A stretch of 64,000 nt of DNA from Ptiloglossa arizonensis (lineage: Eukaryota > Arthropoda > Insecta > Hymenoptera > Colletidae), in the NCBI RefSeq assembly GCF_051014685.1, contig NW_027479733.1, positions 1-64,000 on the forward strand, read 5' to 3'. Shown here in pieces: positions 49,255-61,467 of this stretch. The translations under genes and the position numbers were made by a program. Below the pieces are notes generated by a model. It searched no databases and had not been told where the DNA came from. It saw only the letters and a program-made list of their open reading frames with translations. Each line of letters begins with the position of its first letter. Position 1 is the first letter of the stretch.

Positions 49255-51555
49255 TCTTGTGAAGCGTTTGAAGCAGCAGAATTGCGAAAAATTTTTTGCC
49301 TCCTCAACCATTTCTTGGCTTCAAACTTCCATATCTCGCGAACGGATTGACCTAACCCAAAAATTCCTATTGCATCTGAAAGTAGAAACTCCCCCGATTA
49401 CAACGGTATGTGTATTTTTTCCCTAGGCCATTCTGGTTATGCGTTTGGAGCAGCAGAACTGCGAAAAATTTGTTGTCTTCTCAACCATTTCTTAGCTTCA
49501 AACTCCCATATCTCGCGAACGGATTGACCTAACCCAATAATTCCTGTAGCGTCTGGAAGAAGAAACTCGCCCGAATACAACGGTATGTGTATTTTTTCCC
49601 TAAGCCATTCTGGTTAAGCGTTTGGAGCAGCAGAATAGCGAAAAATTTTTTGGCTTCTCAACCATTTCTTGGCTTCAAACTCCCATATCTCGCGCACGGA
49701 TTGACCTAACCCAAAAATTCCAATGGCATCTGAAAGTAGAAACTCGCCCGATTACAGCGGTATGTGTATTTTTTCCCTAGGCAATTCTGGTTATGCGTTT
49801 GGAGCAGCAGAACTGCGAAAAATTTGTTCTCTTCTCAACCATTTCTTAGCTTCAAACTCCCATATCTCGCGAACGGATTGACTTAACCCAAAAATTCCTG
49901 TAGCGTCTGGAAGTAGAAACTCGCCCGATTACAGCGGTATGTGCATTTTACCCCTAGGCAATTCTTGTGAAGCGTTTGGAGCAGCAGAATTGCGAAAAAT
50001 TTTTTGCCTTCTCAACCATTTCTTGGCTTCAAACTCCCATATCTCGCGAACGGATTGACCTAACCCAAAAATTCCTATTGCATCTGAAAGTAGAAACTCG
50101 CCCGATTACAACGGTATGTGTATTTCTTCCCTAGGCCATTCTGGTTATGCGTTTGGAGCAGCAGAAATGCGAAAAATTTGTTGTCTTCTCAACCATTTCT
50201 TAGCTTCAAACTCCCATATCTCGCGAACGGATTGACCTAACCCAAAAATTCCTATTGCATCTGAAAGTAGAAACTCGCCCGATTACTACGGTATGTGTAT
50301 TTTTTCCCTAGGCCATTCTGGTTAAGCGTTTGGAGCAGCAGAATTGCGAAAAATTTTTTGCCGTCTCAACCATTTCTTGGCTTCAAACTCCCATATCTCG
50401 CGAACGGATTGACCAAACCCAAAAATTCCTATTGCATCTGAAAGTAGAAACTCGCCCGATTACAGCGGTATGTGTATTTTTTCCCGAGGCCATTCTGGTT
50501 AAGCGTTTGGAGCAGCAGAATTGCGAAAAATTTTTTGCCTTCTCAACCATTTCTTGGCTTCAAACTCCCATATCTCGCGAACGGATTGACCTAACCCAAA
50601 AATTCCTATTGCATCTGAAAGTAGAAACTCTCCCGATTACAAAGGTGTGTGTATTTTTTCCCTAGGCCATTCTGGTTAAGCGTTTGGAGCAGCAGAATTG
50701 CGAAAAATTTGTTGTCTTTTCAACCATTTCTTAGCTTCAAACTCGCATATCTCGCGAACGGATTGACTTAGCCCAAAAATTCCTATTGCATCTGAAAGTA
50801 GAAACTAGCCCGATTACAACGGTATGTGTATTTTCTCCCTAGGCCATTCTGGTTAAGCGTTTGGAGCAGCAGAATGGCGAAAAATTTTTTGCCTTCTCAA
50901 CAATTTCTTGGCTTCAAACTCCCATATCTCGCGAACGGATTGACCTAACCCAAAAATTCCTATTGCATCTGAAAGTAGAAACTCGCCCGATTACAAAGGT
51001 ATGTGTATTTTTTCCCTAGGCCATTCTTGTGAAGCGTTTGGAGCAGCAGAATTGCGAAAAATTTTTTGCCTCCTCAACCATTTCTTGGCTTCAAACTTCC
51101 ATATCTCGCGAACGGATTGACCTAACCCAAAAATTCCTATTGCATCTGAAAGTAGAAACTCCCCCGATTACAACGGTATGTGTATTTTTTCCCTAGGCCA
51201 TTCTGGTTATGCGTTTGGAGCAGCAGAACTGCGAAAAATTTGTTGTCTTCTCAACCATTTCTTAGCTTCAAACTCCCATATCTCGCGAACGGATTGACCT
51301 AACCCAAAAATTCCTGTAGCGTCTGGAAGTAGAAACTCGCCCGATTACAGCGGTATGTGCATTTTACCCCTAGGCCATTCTTGTGAAGCGTTTGGAGCAG
51401 CAGAATTGCGAAAAATTTTTTGCCTTCTCAACCATTTCTTGGCTTCAAACTCCCATATCTCGCGAACGGATTGACCTAACCCAAAAATTCCTATTGCATC
51501 TGAAAGTAGAAACTCGCCCGATTACAACGGTATGTGTATTTTTTCCCTAGGCCAT
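49255..51555. repeat. 13-mer higher-order repeat, copy 1
   Basis: Thirteen units (2301 bp) recur at 51556-53856. Private markers are GTTTGAAGCAG (49268 and 51569), AATAGCG with TTTGGCTTC (49632 and 51933), CCAATGGCATC, TTTGTTCTC and ATTTTACCCC. It contains the CCGTCTC / GACCAAACCC unit followed by a CCCGAGG junction, which opens the 111-codon frame ending at 50665. Confidence 0.85.
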
Positions 51556-53856
51556 TCTTGTGAAGCGTTTGAAGCAGCAGAATTGCGAAAAATTTTTTGC
51601 CTCCTCAACCATTTCTTGGCTTCAAACTTCCATATCTCGCGAACGGATTGACCTAACCCAAAAATTCCTATTGCATCTGAAAGTAGAAACTCCCCCGATT
51701 ACAACGGTATGTGTATTTTTTCCCTAGGCCATTCTGGTTATGCGTTTGGAGCAGCAGAACTGCGAAAAATTTGTTGTCTTCTCAACCATTTCTTAGCTTC
51801 AAACTCCCATATCTCGCGAACGGATTGACCTAACCCAATAATTCCTGTAGCGTCTGGAAGAAGAAACTCGCCCGAATACAACGGTATGTGTATTTTTTCC
51901 CTAAGCCATTCTGGTTAAGCGTTTGGAGCAGCAGAATAGCGAAAAATTTTTTGGCTTCTCAACCATTTCTTGGCTTCAAACTCCCATATCTCGCGCACGG
52001 ATTGACCTAACCCAAAAATTCCAATGGCATCTGAAAGTAGAAACTCGCCCGATTACAGCGGTATGTGTATTTTTTCCCTAGGCAATTCTGGTTATGCGTT
52101 TGGAGCAGCAGAACTGCGAAAAATTTGTTCTCTTCTCAACCATTTCTTAGCTTCAAACTCCCATATCTCGCGAACGGATTGACTTAACCCAAAAATTCCT
52201 GTAGCGTCTGGAAGTAGAAACTCGCCCGATTACAGCGGTATGTGCATTTTACCCCTAGGCAATTCTTGTGAAGCGTTTGGAGCAGCAGAATTGCGAAAAA
52301 TTTTTTGCCTTCTCAACCATTTCTTGGCTTCAAACTCCCATATCTCGCGAACGGATTGACCTAACCCAAAAATTCCTATTGCATCTGAAAGTAGAAACTC
52401 GCCCGATTACAACGGTATGTGTATTTCTTCCCTAGGCCATTCTGGTTATGCGTTTGGAGCAGCAGAAATGCGAAAAATTTGTTGTCTTCTCAACCATTTC
52501 TTAGCTTCAAACTCCCATATCTCGCGAACGGATTGACCTAACCCAAAAATTCCTATTGCATCTGAAAGTAGAAACTCGCCCGATTACTACGGTATGTGTA
52601 TTTTTTCCCTAGGCCATTCTGGTTAAGCGTTTGGAGCAGCAGAATTGCGAAAAATTTTTTGCCGTCTCAACCATTTCTTGGCTTCAAACTCCCATATCTC
52701 GCGAACGGATTGACCAAACCCAAAAATTCCTATTGCATCTGAAAGTAGAAACTCGCCCGATTACAGCGGTATGTGTATTTTTTCCCGAGGCCATTCTGGT
52801 TAAGCGTTTGGAGCAGCAGAATTGCGAAAAATTTTTTGCCTCCTCAACCATTTCTTGGCTTCAAACTTCCATATCTCGCGAACGGATTGACCTAACCCAA
52901 AAATTCCTATTGCATCTGAAAGTAGAAACTCCCCCGATTACAAAGGTGTGTGTATTTTTTCCCTAGGCCATTCTGGTTAAGCGTTTGGAGCAGCAGAATT
53001 GCGAAAAATTTGTTGTCTTTTCAACCATTTCTTAGCTTCAAACTCGCATATCTCGCGAACGGATTGACTTAACCCAAAAATTCCTATTGCATCTGAAAGT
53101 AGAAACTAGCCCGATTACAACGGTATGTGTATTTTCTCCCTAGGCCATTCTGGTTAAGCGTTTGGAGCAGCAGAATGGCGAAAAATTTTTTGCCTTCTCA
53201 ACCATTTCTTGGCTTCAAACTCCCATATCTCGCGAACGGATTGACCTAACCCAAAAATTCCTATTGCATCTGAAAGTAGAAACTCGCCCGATTACAACGG
53301 TATGTGTATTTTTTCCCTAGGCCATTCTTGTGAAGCGTTTGGAGCAGCAGAATTGCGAAAAATTTTTTGCCTCCTCAACCATTTCTTGGCTTCAAACTTC
53401 CATATCTCGCGAACGGATTGACCTAACCCAAAAATTCCTATTGCATCTGAAAGTAGAAACTCCCCCGATTACAACGGTATGTGTATTTTTTCCCTAGGCC
53501 ATTCTGGTTATGCGTTTGGAGCAGCAGAACTGCGAAAAATTTGTTCTCTTCTCAACCATTTCTTAGCTTCAAACTCCCATATCTCGCGAACGGATTGACT
53601 TAACCCAAAAATTCCTGTAGCGTCTGGAAGTAGAAACTCGCCCGATTACAGCGGTATGTGCATTTTACCCCTAGGCCATTCTTGTGAAGCGTTTGGAGCA
53701 GCAGAATTGCGAAAAATTTTTTGCCTTCTCAACCATTTCTTGGCTTCAAACTCCCATATCTCGCGAACGGATTGACCTAACCCAAAAATTCCTATTGCAT
53801 CTGAAAGTAGAAACTCGCCCGATTACAACGGTATGTGTATTTCTTCCCTAGGCCAT
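51556..53856. repeat. 13-mer higher-order repeat, copy 2
   Basis: This is the second tandem copy. It departs from copy 1 in a patch at about 52.8-52.95 kb (GCCTCCTC, AAACTTCC, CTCCCCCG instead of GCCTTCTC, AAACTCCC, CTCTCCCG) and in the 53515 unit (TTTGTTCTC, GACTTAACCC). Both patches match variants present a few units away, as expected for short conversion events. Confidence 0.8.
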
Positions 53857-56511
53857 TCTGGTTATGCGTTTGGAGCAGCAGAAATGCGAAAAATTTGTTG
53901 TCTTCTCAACCATTTCTTAGCTTCAAACTCCCATATCTCGCGAACGGATTGACCTAACCCAAAAATTCCTATTGCATCTGAAAGTAGAAACTCGCCCGAT
54001 TACTACGGTATGTGTATTTTTTCCCTAGGCCATTCTGGTTAAGCGTTTGGAGCAGCAGAATTGCGAAAAATTTTTTGCCGTCTCAACCATTTCTTGGCTT
54101 CAAACTCCCATATCTCGCGAACGGATTGACCAAACCCAAAAATTCCTATTGCATCTGAAAGTAGAAACTCGCCCGATTACAGCGGTATGTGTATTTTTTC
54201 CCGAGGCCATTCTGGTTAAGCGTTTGGAGCAGCAGAATTGCGAAAAATTTTTTGCCGTCTCAACCATTTCTTGGCTTCAAACTCCCATATCTCGCGAACG
54301 GATTGACCAAACCCAAAAATTCCTATTGCATCTGAAAGTAGAAACTCGCCCGATTACAACGGTATGTGTATTTTTTCCCTAGGCCATTCTTGTGAAGCGT
54401 TTGGAGCAGCAGAATTGCGAAAAATTTTTTGCCTCCTCAACCATTTCTTGGCTTCAAACTTCCATATCTCGCGAACGGATTGACCTAACCCAAAAATTCC
54501 TATTGCATCTGAAAGTAGAAACTCCCCCGATTACAAAGGTGTGTGTATTTTTTCCCTAGGCCATTCTGGTTAAGCGTTTGGAGCAGCAGAATTGCGAAAA
54601 ATTTGTTGTCTTTTCAACCATTTCTTAGCTTCAAACTCGCATATCTCGCGAACGGATTGACTTAACCCAAAAATTCCTATTGCATCTGAAAGTAGAAACT
54701 AGCCCGATTACAACGGTATGTGTATTTTCTCCCTAGGCCATTCTGGTTAAGCGTTTGGAGCAGCAGAATGGCGAAAAATTTTTTGCCTTCTCAACCATTT
54801 CTTGGCTTCAAACTCCCATATCTCGCGAACGGATTGACCTAACCCAAAAATTCCTATTGCATCTGAAAGTAGAAACTCGCCCGATTACAACGGTATGTGT
54901 ATTTTTTCCCTAGGCCATTCTTGTGAAGCGTTTGGAGCAGCAGAATTGCGAAAAATTTTTTGCCTCCTCAACCATTTCTTGGCTTCAAACTTCCATATCT
55001 CGCGAACGGATTGACCTAACCCAAAAATTCCTATTGCATCTGAAAGTAGAAACTCCCCCGATTACAACGGTATGTGTATTTTTTCCCTAGGCCATTCTGG
55101 TTATGCGTTTGGAGCAGCAGAACTGCGAAAAATTTGTTCTCTTCTCAACCATTTCTTAGCTTCAAACTCCCATATCTCGCGAACGGATTGACTTAACCCA
55201 AAAATTCCTGTAGCGTCTGGAAGTAGAAACTCGCCCGATTACAGCGGTATGTGCATTTTACCCCTAGGCCATTCTTGTGAAGCGTTTGGAGCAGCAGAAT
55301 TGCGAAAAATTTTTTGCCTTCTCAACCATTTCTTGGCTTCAAACTCCCATATCTCGCGAACGGATTGACCTAACCCAAAAATTCCTATTGCATCTGAAAG
55401 TAGAAACTCGCCCGATTACAACGGTATGTGTATTTCTTCCCTAGGCCATTCTGGTTATGCGTTTGGAGCAGCAGAAATGCGAAAAATTTGTTGTCTTCTC
55501 AACCATTTCTTAGCTTCAAACTCCCATATCTCGCGAACGGATTGACCTAACCCAAAAATTCCTATTGCATCTGAAAGTAGAAACTCGCCCGATTACTACG
55601 GTATGTGTATTTTTTCCCTAGGCCATTCTGGTTAAGCGTTTGGAGCAGCAGAATTGCGAAAAATTTTTTGCCGTCTCAACCATTTCTTGGCTTCAAACTC
55701 CCATATCTCGCGAACGGATTGACCAAACCCAAAAATTCCTATTGCATCTGAAAGTAGAAACTCGCCCGATTACAGCGGTATGTGTATTTTTTCCCGAGGC
55801 CATTCTGGTTAAGCGTTTGGAGCAGCAGAATTGCGAAAAATTTTTTGCCTTCTCAACCATTTCTTGGCTTCAAACTCCCATATCTCGCGAACGGATTGAC
55901 CTAACCCAAAAATTCCTATTGCATCTGAAAGTAGAAACTCTCCCGATTACAAAGGTGTGTGTATTTTTTCCCTAGGCCATTCTGGTTAAGCGTTTGGAGC
56001 AGCAGAATTGCGAAAAATTTGTTGTCTTTTCAACCATTTCTTAGCTTCAAACTCGCATATCTCGCGAACGGATTGACTTAACCCAAAAATTCCTATTGCA
56101 TCTGAAAGTAGAAACTAGCCCGATTACAACGGTATGTGTATTTTCTCCCTAGGCCATTCTGGTTAAGCGTTTGGAACAGCAGATTTGCGAAAAATTTTTT
56201 GCCTTCTCAACCATTTCTTGGATTCAAACTCCCATATCTCGCGAACGGGTTGACCTAACCCAAAAATTCCTGTTGCGTCTGAAAGTAGAAACTCGCCCGA
56301 TTACAACGGTATGTGTATTTTTTCCCTAGGCCATTCTGGTTAAGCGTTTGGAGCAGCAGAATTGCGAAAAATTTTTTGCCTTCTCAACCATTTCTTGGCT
56401 TCAAACTCCCATATCTCGCGAACGGATTGACCTAACCCAAAAATTCCTATTGCATCTGAAAGTAGAAACTCGCCCGATTACAACGGTATGTGTATTTCTT
56501 CCCTAGGCCAT
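53857..56511. repeat. Repeated short HORs of 8 and 9 units
   Basis: The CCGTCTC / GACCAAACCC marker unit occurs at 52618, 54034, 54211 and 55627 (anchor positions). These are shifts of 8 units and 9 units, plus a local doubling of the marker at 54034 and 54211. The 54211 unit is the only place where two such marker units sit side by side, which indicates a single-monomer duplication or exchange. No non-satellite sequence is present. Confidence 0.72.
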
Positions 56512-58989
56512 TCTGGTTATGCCTTTGGAGCAGCAGAAACGGGAAAAATTTGTTGTCTTCTCAACCATTTCTTAGCTTCAAACTCCCATATCTCGCGAAC
56601 GGATTGACCTAACCCAAAAATTCCTATTGCATCTGAAAGTAGAAACTCGCCCGATTACTACGGTATGTGTATTTTTTCCCTAGCCCATTCTGGTTAAGCG
56701 TTTGGAGCAGCAGAATAGCGAAAAATTTTTTGCCTTCTCAACCATTTCTTGGCTTCAAACTCCCATATCTCGCGCACGGATTGACCTAACCCAAAAATTC
56801 CTATTGCATCTGAAAGTAGAAACTCGCCCGATTACAACGGTATGTGTATTTCTTCCCTAGGCCATTCTGGTTATGCGTTTGGAGCAGCAGAAATGCGAAA
56901 AATTTGTTGTCTTCTCAACCATTTCTTAGCTTCAAACTCCCATATCTCGCGAACGGATTGACCTAACCCAAAAATTCCTGTAGCGTCTGGAAGAAGAAAC
57001 TCGCCCGAATACAACGGTATGTGTATTTTTTCCCTAAGCCATTCTGGTTAAGCGTTTGGAGCAGCAGAATTGCGAAAAATTTTTTGCGTTCTCAACCATT
57101 TCTTGGTTTCAAAGTCCCATATCTCGCGAACGGATTGACCTATCCCAAAAATTCCTGTAGTGTCTGGAAGTAGAAACTCTCCCGATTACAACGGTATGTG
57201 TATTTTTTCCCTAGCCCATTCTGGTTAAGCGTTTGGAGCAGCAGAATAGCGAAAAATTTTTTGCCTTCTCAACCATTTCTTGGCTTCAAACTCCCATATC
57301 TCGCGCACGGATTGACCTAACCCAAAAATTCCAATGGCATCTGAAAGTAGAAACTCGCCCGATTACAGCGGTATGTGTATTTTTTCCCTAGGCAATTCTG
57401 GTTATGCGTTTGGAGCAGCAGAACTGCGAAAAATTTGTTCTCTTCTCAACCATTTCTTAGCTTCAAACTCCCATATCTCGCGAACGGATTGACTTAACCC
57501 AAAAATTCCTGTAGCGTCTGGAAGTAGAAACTCGCCCGATTACAGCGGTATGTGTATTTTTCCCCTAGGCCATTCTTGTGAAGCGTTTGGAGCAGCAGAA
57601 TTGCGAAAAATTTTTTGCCTTCTCAACCATTTCTTGGCTTCAAACTCCCATATCTCGCGAACGGATTGACCTAACCCAAAAATTCCTATTGCATCTGAAA
57701 GTAGAAACTCGTCCGATTACTACGGTATGTGTATTTTTTCCCTAGGCCATTCTGGTTAAGCGTTTGGAGCAGCAGAATTGCGAAAAATTTTTTGCCGTCT
57801 CAACCATTTCTTGGCTTCAAACTCCCATATCTCGCGAACGGATTGACCAAACCCAAAAATTCCTATTGCATCTGAAAGTAGAAACTCGCCCGATTACAGC
57901 GGTATGTGTATTTTTTCCCGAGGCCATTCTGGTTAAGCGTTTGGAGCAGCAGAATTGCGAAAAATTTTTTGCCTTCTCAACCATTTCTTGGTTTCAAACT
58001 CCCATATCTCGCGAACGGATTGACCTAACCCAAAAATTCCTATTGCATCTGAAAGTAGAAACTCTCCCGATTACAAAGGTGTGTGTATTTTTTCCCTAGG
58101 CCATTCTGGTTAAGCGTTTGGAGCAGCAGAATTGCGAAAAATTTGTTGTCTTTTCAACCATTTCTTAGCTTCAAACTCGCATATCTCGCGAACGGATTGA
58201 CTTAACCCAAAAATTCCTATTGCATCTGAAAGTAGAAACTAGCCCGATTACAACGGTATGTGTATTTTCTCCCTAGGCCATTCTGGTTAAGCGTTTGGAA
58301 CAGCAGATTTGCGAAAAATTTTTTGCCTTCTCAACAATTTCTTGGATTCAAACTCCCATATCTCGCGAACGGGTTGACCTAACCCAAAAATTCCTGTTGC
58401 GTCTGAAAGTAGAAACTCGCCCGATTACAACGGTATGTGTATTTTTTCCCTAGGCCATTCTGGTTAAGCGTTTGGAGCAGCAGAATTGCGAAAAATTTTT
58501 TGCCTTCTCAACCATTTCTTGGCTTCAAACTCCCATATCTCGCGAACGGATTGACCTAACCCAAAAATTCCTATTGCATCTGAAAGTAGAAACTCGCCCG
58601 ATTACAACGGTATGTGTATTTCTTCCCTAGGCCATTCTGGTTATGCCTTTGGAGCAGCAGAAATGCGAAAAATTTGTTGTCTTCTCAACCATTTCTTAGC
58701 TTCAAACTCCCATATCTCGCGAACGGATTGACCTAACCCAAAAATTCCTATTGCATCTGAAAGTAGAAACTCGCCCGATTACTACGGTATGTGTATTTTT
58801 TCCCTAGCCCATTCTGGTTAAGCGTTTGGAGCAGCAGAATAGCGAAAAATTTTTTGCCTTCTCAACCATTTCTTGGCTTCAAACTCCCATATCTCGCGCA
58901 CGGATTGACCTAACCCAAAAATTCCAATGGCATCTGAAAGTAGAAACTCGCCCGATTACAACGGTATGTGTATTTCTTCCCTAGGCCAT
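56512..58989. repeat. 14-mer higher-order repeat, copy 1
   Basis: This block of 14 units (2478 bp) is followed directly by copy 2. Shared markers are TTATGCCTTTGG with GGGAAAAATT (56518 and 58996), TAGCCCATTC, the GCGTTCTC / AAAGTCCC / CTATCCC / TAGTGTCTGG unit (57085 and 59563), and GGTTTCAAACTC within the open frame ending at 58099. A C/T difference at AAACGGG against AAATGGG separates the first units. Confidence 0.85.
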
Positions 58990-61467
58990 TCTGGTTATGC
59001 CTTTGGAGCAGCAGAAATGGGAAAAATTTGTTGTCTTCTCAACCATTTCTTAGCTTCAAACTCCCATATCTCGCGAACGGATTGACCTAACCCAAAAATT
59101 CCTATTGCATCTGAAAGTAGAAACTCGCCCGATTACTACGGTATGTGTATTTTTTCCCTAGCCCATTCTGGTTAAGCGTTTGGAGCAGCAGAATAGCGAA
59201 AAATTTTTTGCCTTCTCAACCATTTCTTGGCTTCAAACTCCCATATCTCGCGCACGGATTGACCTAACCCAAAAATTCCTATTGCATCTGAAAGTAGAAA
59301 CTCGCCCGATTACAACGGTATGTGTATTTCTTCCCTAGGCCATTCTGGTTATGCGTTTGGAGCAGCAGAAATGCGAAAAATTTGTTGTCTTCTCAACCAT
59401 TTCTTAGCTTCAAACTCCCATATCTCGCGAACGGATTGACCTAACCCAAAAATTCCTGTAGCGTCTGGAAGAAGAAACTCGCCCGAATACAACGGTATGT
59501 GTATTTTTTCCCTAAGCCATTCTGGTTAAGCGTTTGGAGCAGCAGAATTGCGAAAAATTTTTTGCGTTCTCAACCATTTCTTGGTTTCAAAGTCCCATAT
59601 CTCGCGAACGGATTGACCTATCCCAAAAATTCCTGTAGTGTCTGGAAGTAGAAACTCTCCCGATTACAACGGTATGTGTATTTTTTCCCTAGCCCATTCT
59701 GGTTAAGCGTTTGGAGCAGCAGAATAGCGAAAAATTTTTTGCCTTCTCAACCATTTCTTGGCTTCAAACTCCCATATCTCGCGCACGGATTGACCTAACC
59801 CAAAAATTCCAATGGCATCTGAAAGTAGAAACTCGCCCGATTACAGCGGTATGTGTATTTTTTCCCTAGGCAATTCTGGTTATGCGTTTGGAGCAGCAGA
59901 ACTGCGAAAAATTTGTTCTCTTCTCAACCATTTCTTAGCTTCAAACTCCCATATCTCGCGAACGGATTGACTTAACCCAAAAATTCCTGTAGCGTCTGGA
60001 AGTAGAAACTCGCCCGATTACAGCGGTATGTGTATTTTTCCCCTAGGCCATTCTTGTGAAGCGTTTGGAGCAGCAGAATTGCGAAAAATTTTTTGCCTTC
60101 TCAACCATTTCTTGGCTTCAAACTCCCATATCTCGCGAACGGATTGACCTAACCCAAAAATTCCTATTGCATCTGAAAGTAGAAACTCGTCCGATTACTA
60201 CGGTATGTGTATTTTTTCCCTAGGCCATTCTGGTTAAGCGTTTGGAGCAGCAGAATTGCGAAAAATTTTTTGCCGTCTCAACCATTTCTTGGCTTCAAAC
60301 TCCCATATCTCGCGAACGGATTGACCAAACCCAAAAATTCCTATTGCATCTGAAAGTAGAAACTCGCCCGATTACAGCGGTATGTGTATTTTTTCCCGAG
60401 GCCATTCTGGTTAAGCGTTTGGAGCAGCAGAATTGCGAAAAATTTTTTGCCTTCTCAACCATTTCTTGGTTTCAAACTCCCATATCTCGCGAACGGATTG
60501 ACCTAACCCAAAAATTCCTATTGCATCTGAAAGTAGAAACTCTCCCGATTACAAAGGTGTGTGTATTTTTTCCCTAGGCCATTCTGGTTAAGCGTTTGGA
60601 GCAGCAGAATTGCGAAAAATTTGTTGTCTTTTCAACCATTTCTTAGCTTCAAACTCGCATATCTCGCGAACGGATTGACTTAACCCAAAAATTCCTATTG
60701 CATCTGAAAGTAGAAACTAGCCCGATTACAACGGTATGTGTATTTTCTCCCTAGGCCATTCTGGTTAAGCGTTTGGAACAGCAGATTTGCGAAAAATTTT
60801 TTGCCTTCTCAACCATTTCTTGGATTCAAACTCCCATATCTCGCGAACGGGTTGACCTAACCCAAAAATTCCTGTTGCGTCTGAAAGTAGAAACTCGCCC
60901 GATTACAACGGTATGTGTATTTTTTCCCTAGGCCATTCTGGTTAAGCGTTTGGAGCAGCAGAATTGCGAAAAATTTTTTGCCTTCTCAACCATTTCTTGG
61001 CTTCAAACTCCCATATCTCGCGAACGGATTGACCTAACCCAAAAATTCCTATTGCATCTGAAAGTAGAAACTCGCCCGATTACAACGGTATGTGTATTTC
61101 TTCCCTAGGCCATTCTGGTTATGCCTTTGGAGCAGCAGAAATGCGAAAAATTTGTTGTCTTCTCAACCATTTCTTAGCTTCAAACTCCCATATCTCGCGA
61201 ACGGATTGACCTAACCCAAAAATTCCTATTGCATCTGAAAGTAGAAACTCGCCCGATTACTACGGTATGTGTATTTTTTCCCTAGCCCATTCTGGTTAAG
61301 CGTTTGGAGCAGCAGAATAGCGAAAAATTTTTTGCCTTCTCAACCATTTCTTGGCTTCAAACTCCCATATCTCGCGCACGGATTGACCTAACCCAAAAAT
61401 TCCAATGGCATCTGAAAGTAGAAACTCGCCCGATTACAGCGGTATGTGTATTTTTTCCCTAGGCAAT
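58990..61467. repeat. 14-mer higher-order repeat, copy 2
   Basis: This is the tandem second copy of the 2478-bp block. It ends where the unit at 61468 begins with GGCAATTCTGGTTATGCG instead of TTATGCCTTTGG. The CAACAATTTC variant of copy 1 (58333) reads CAACCATTTC here. Confidence 0.85.
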
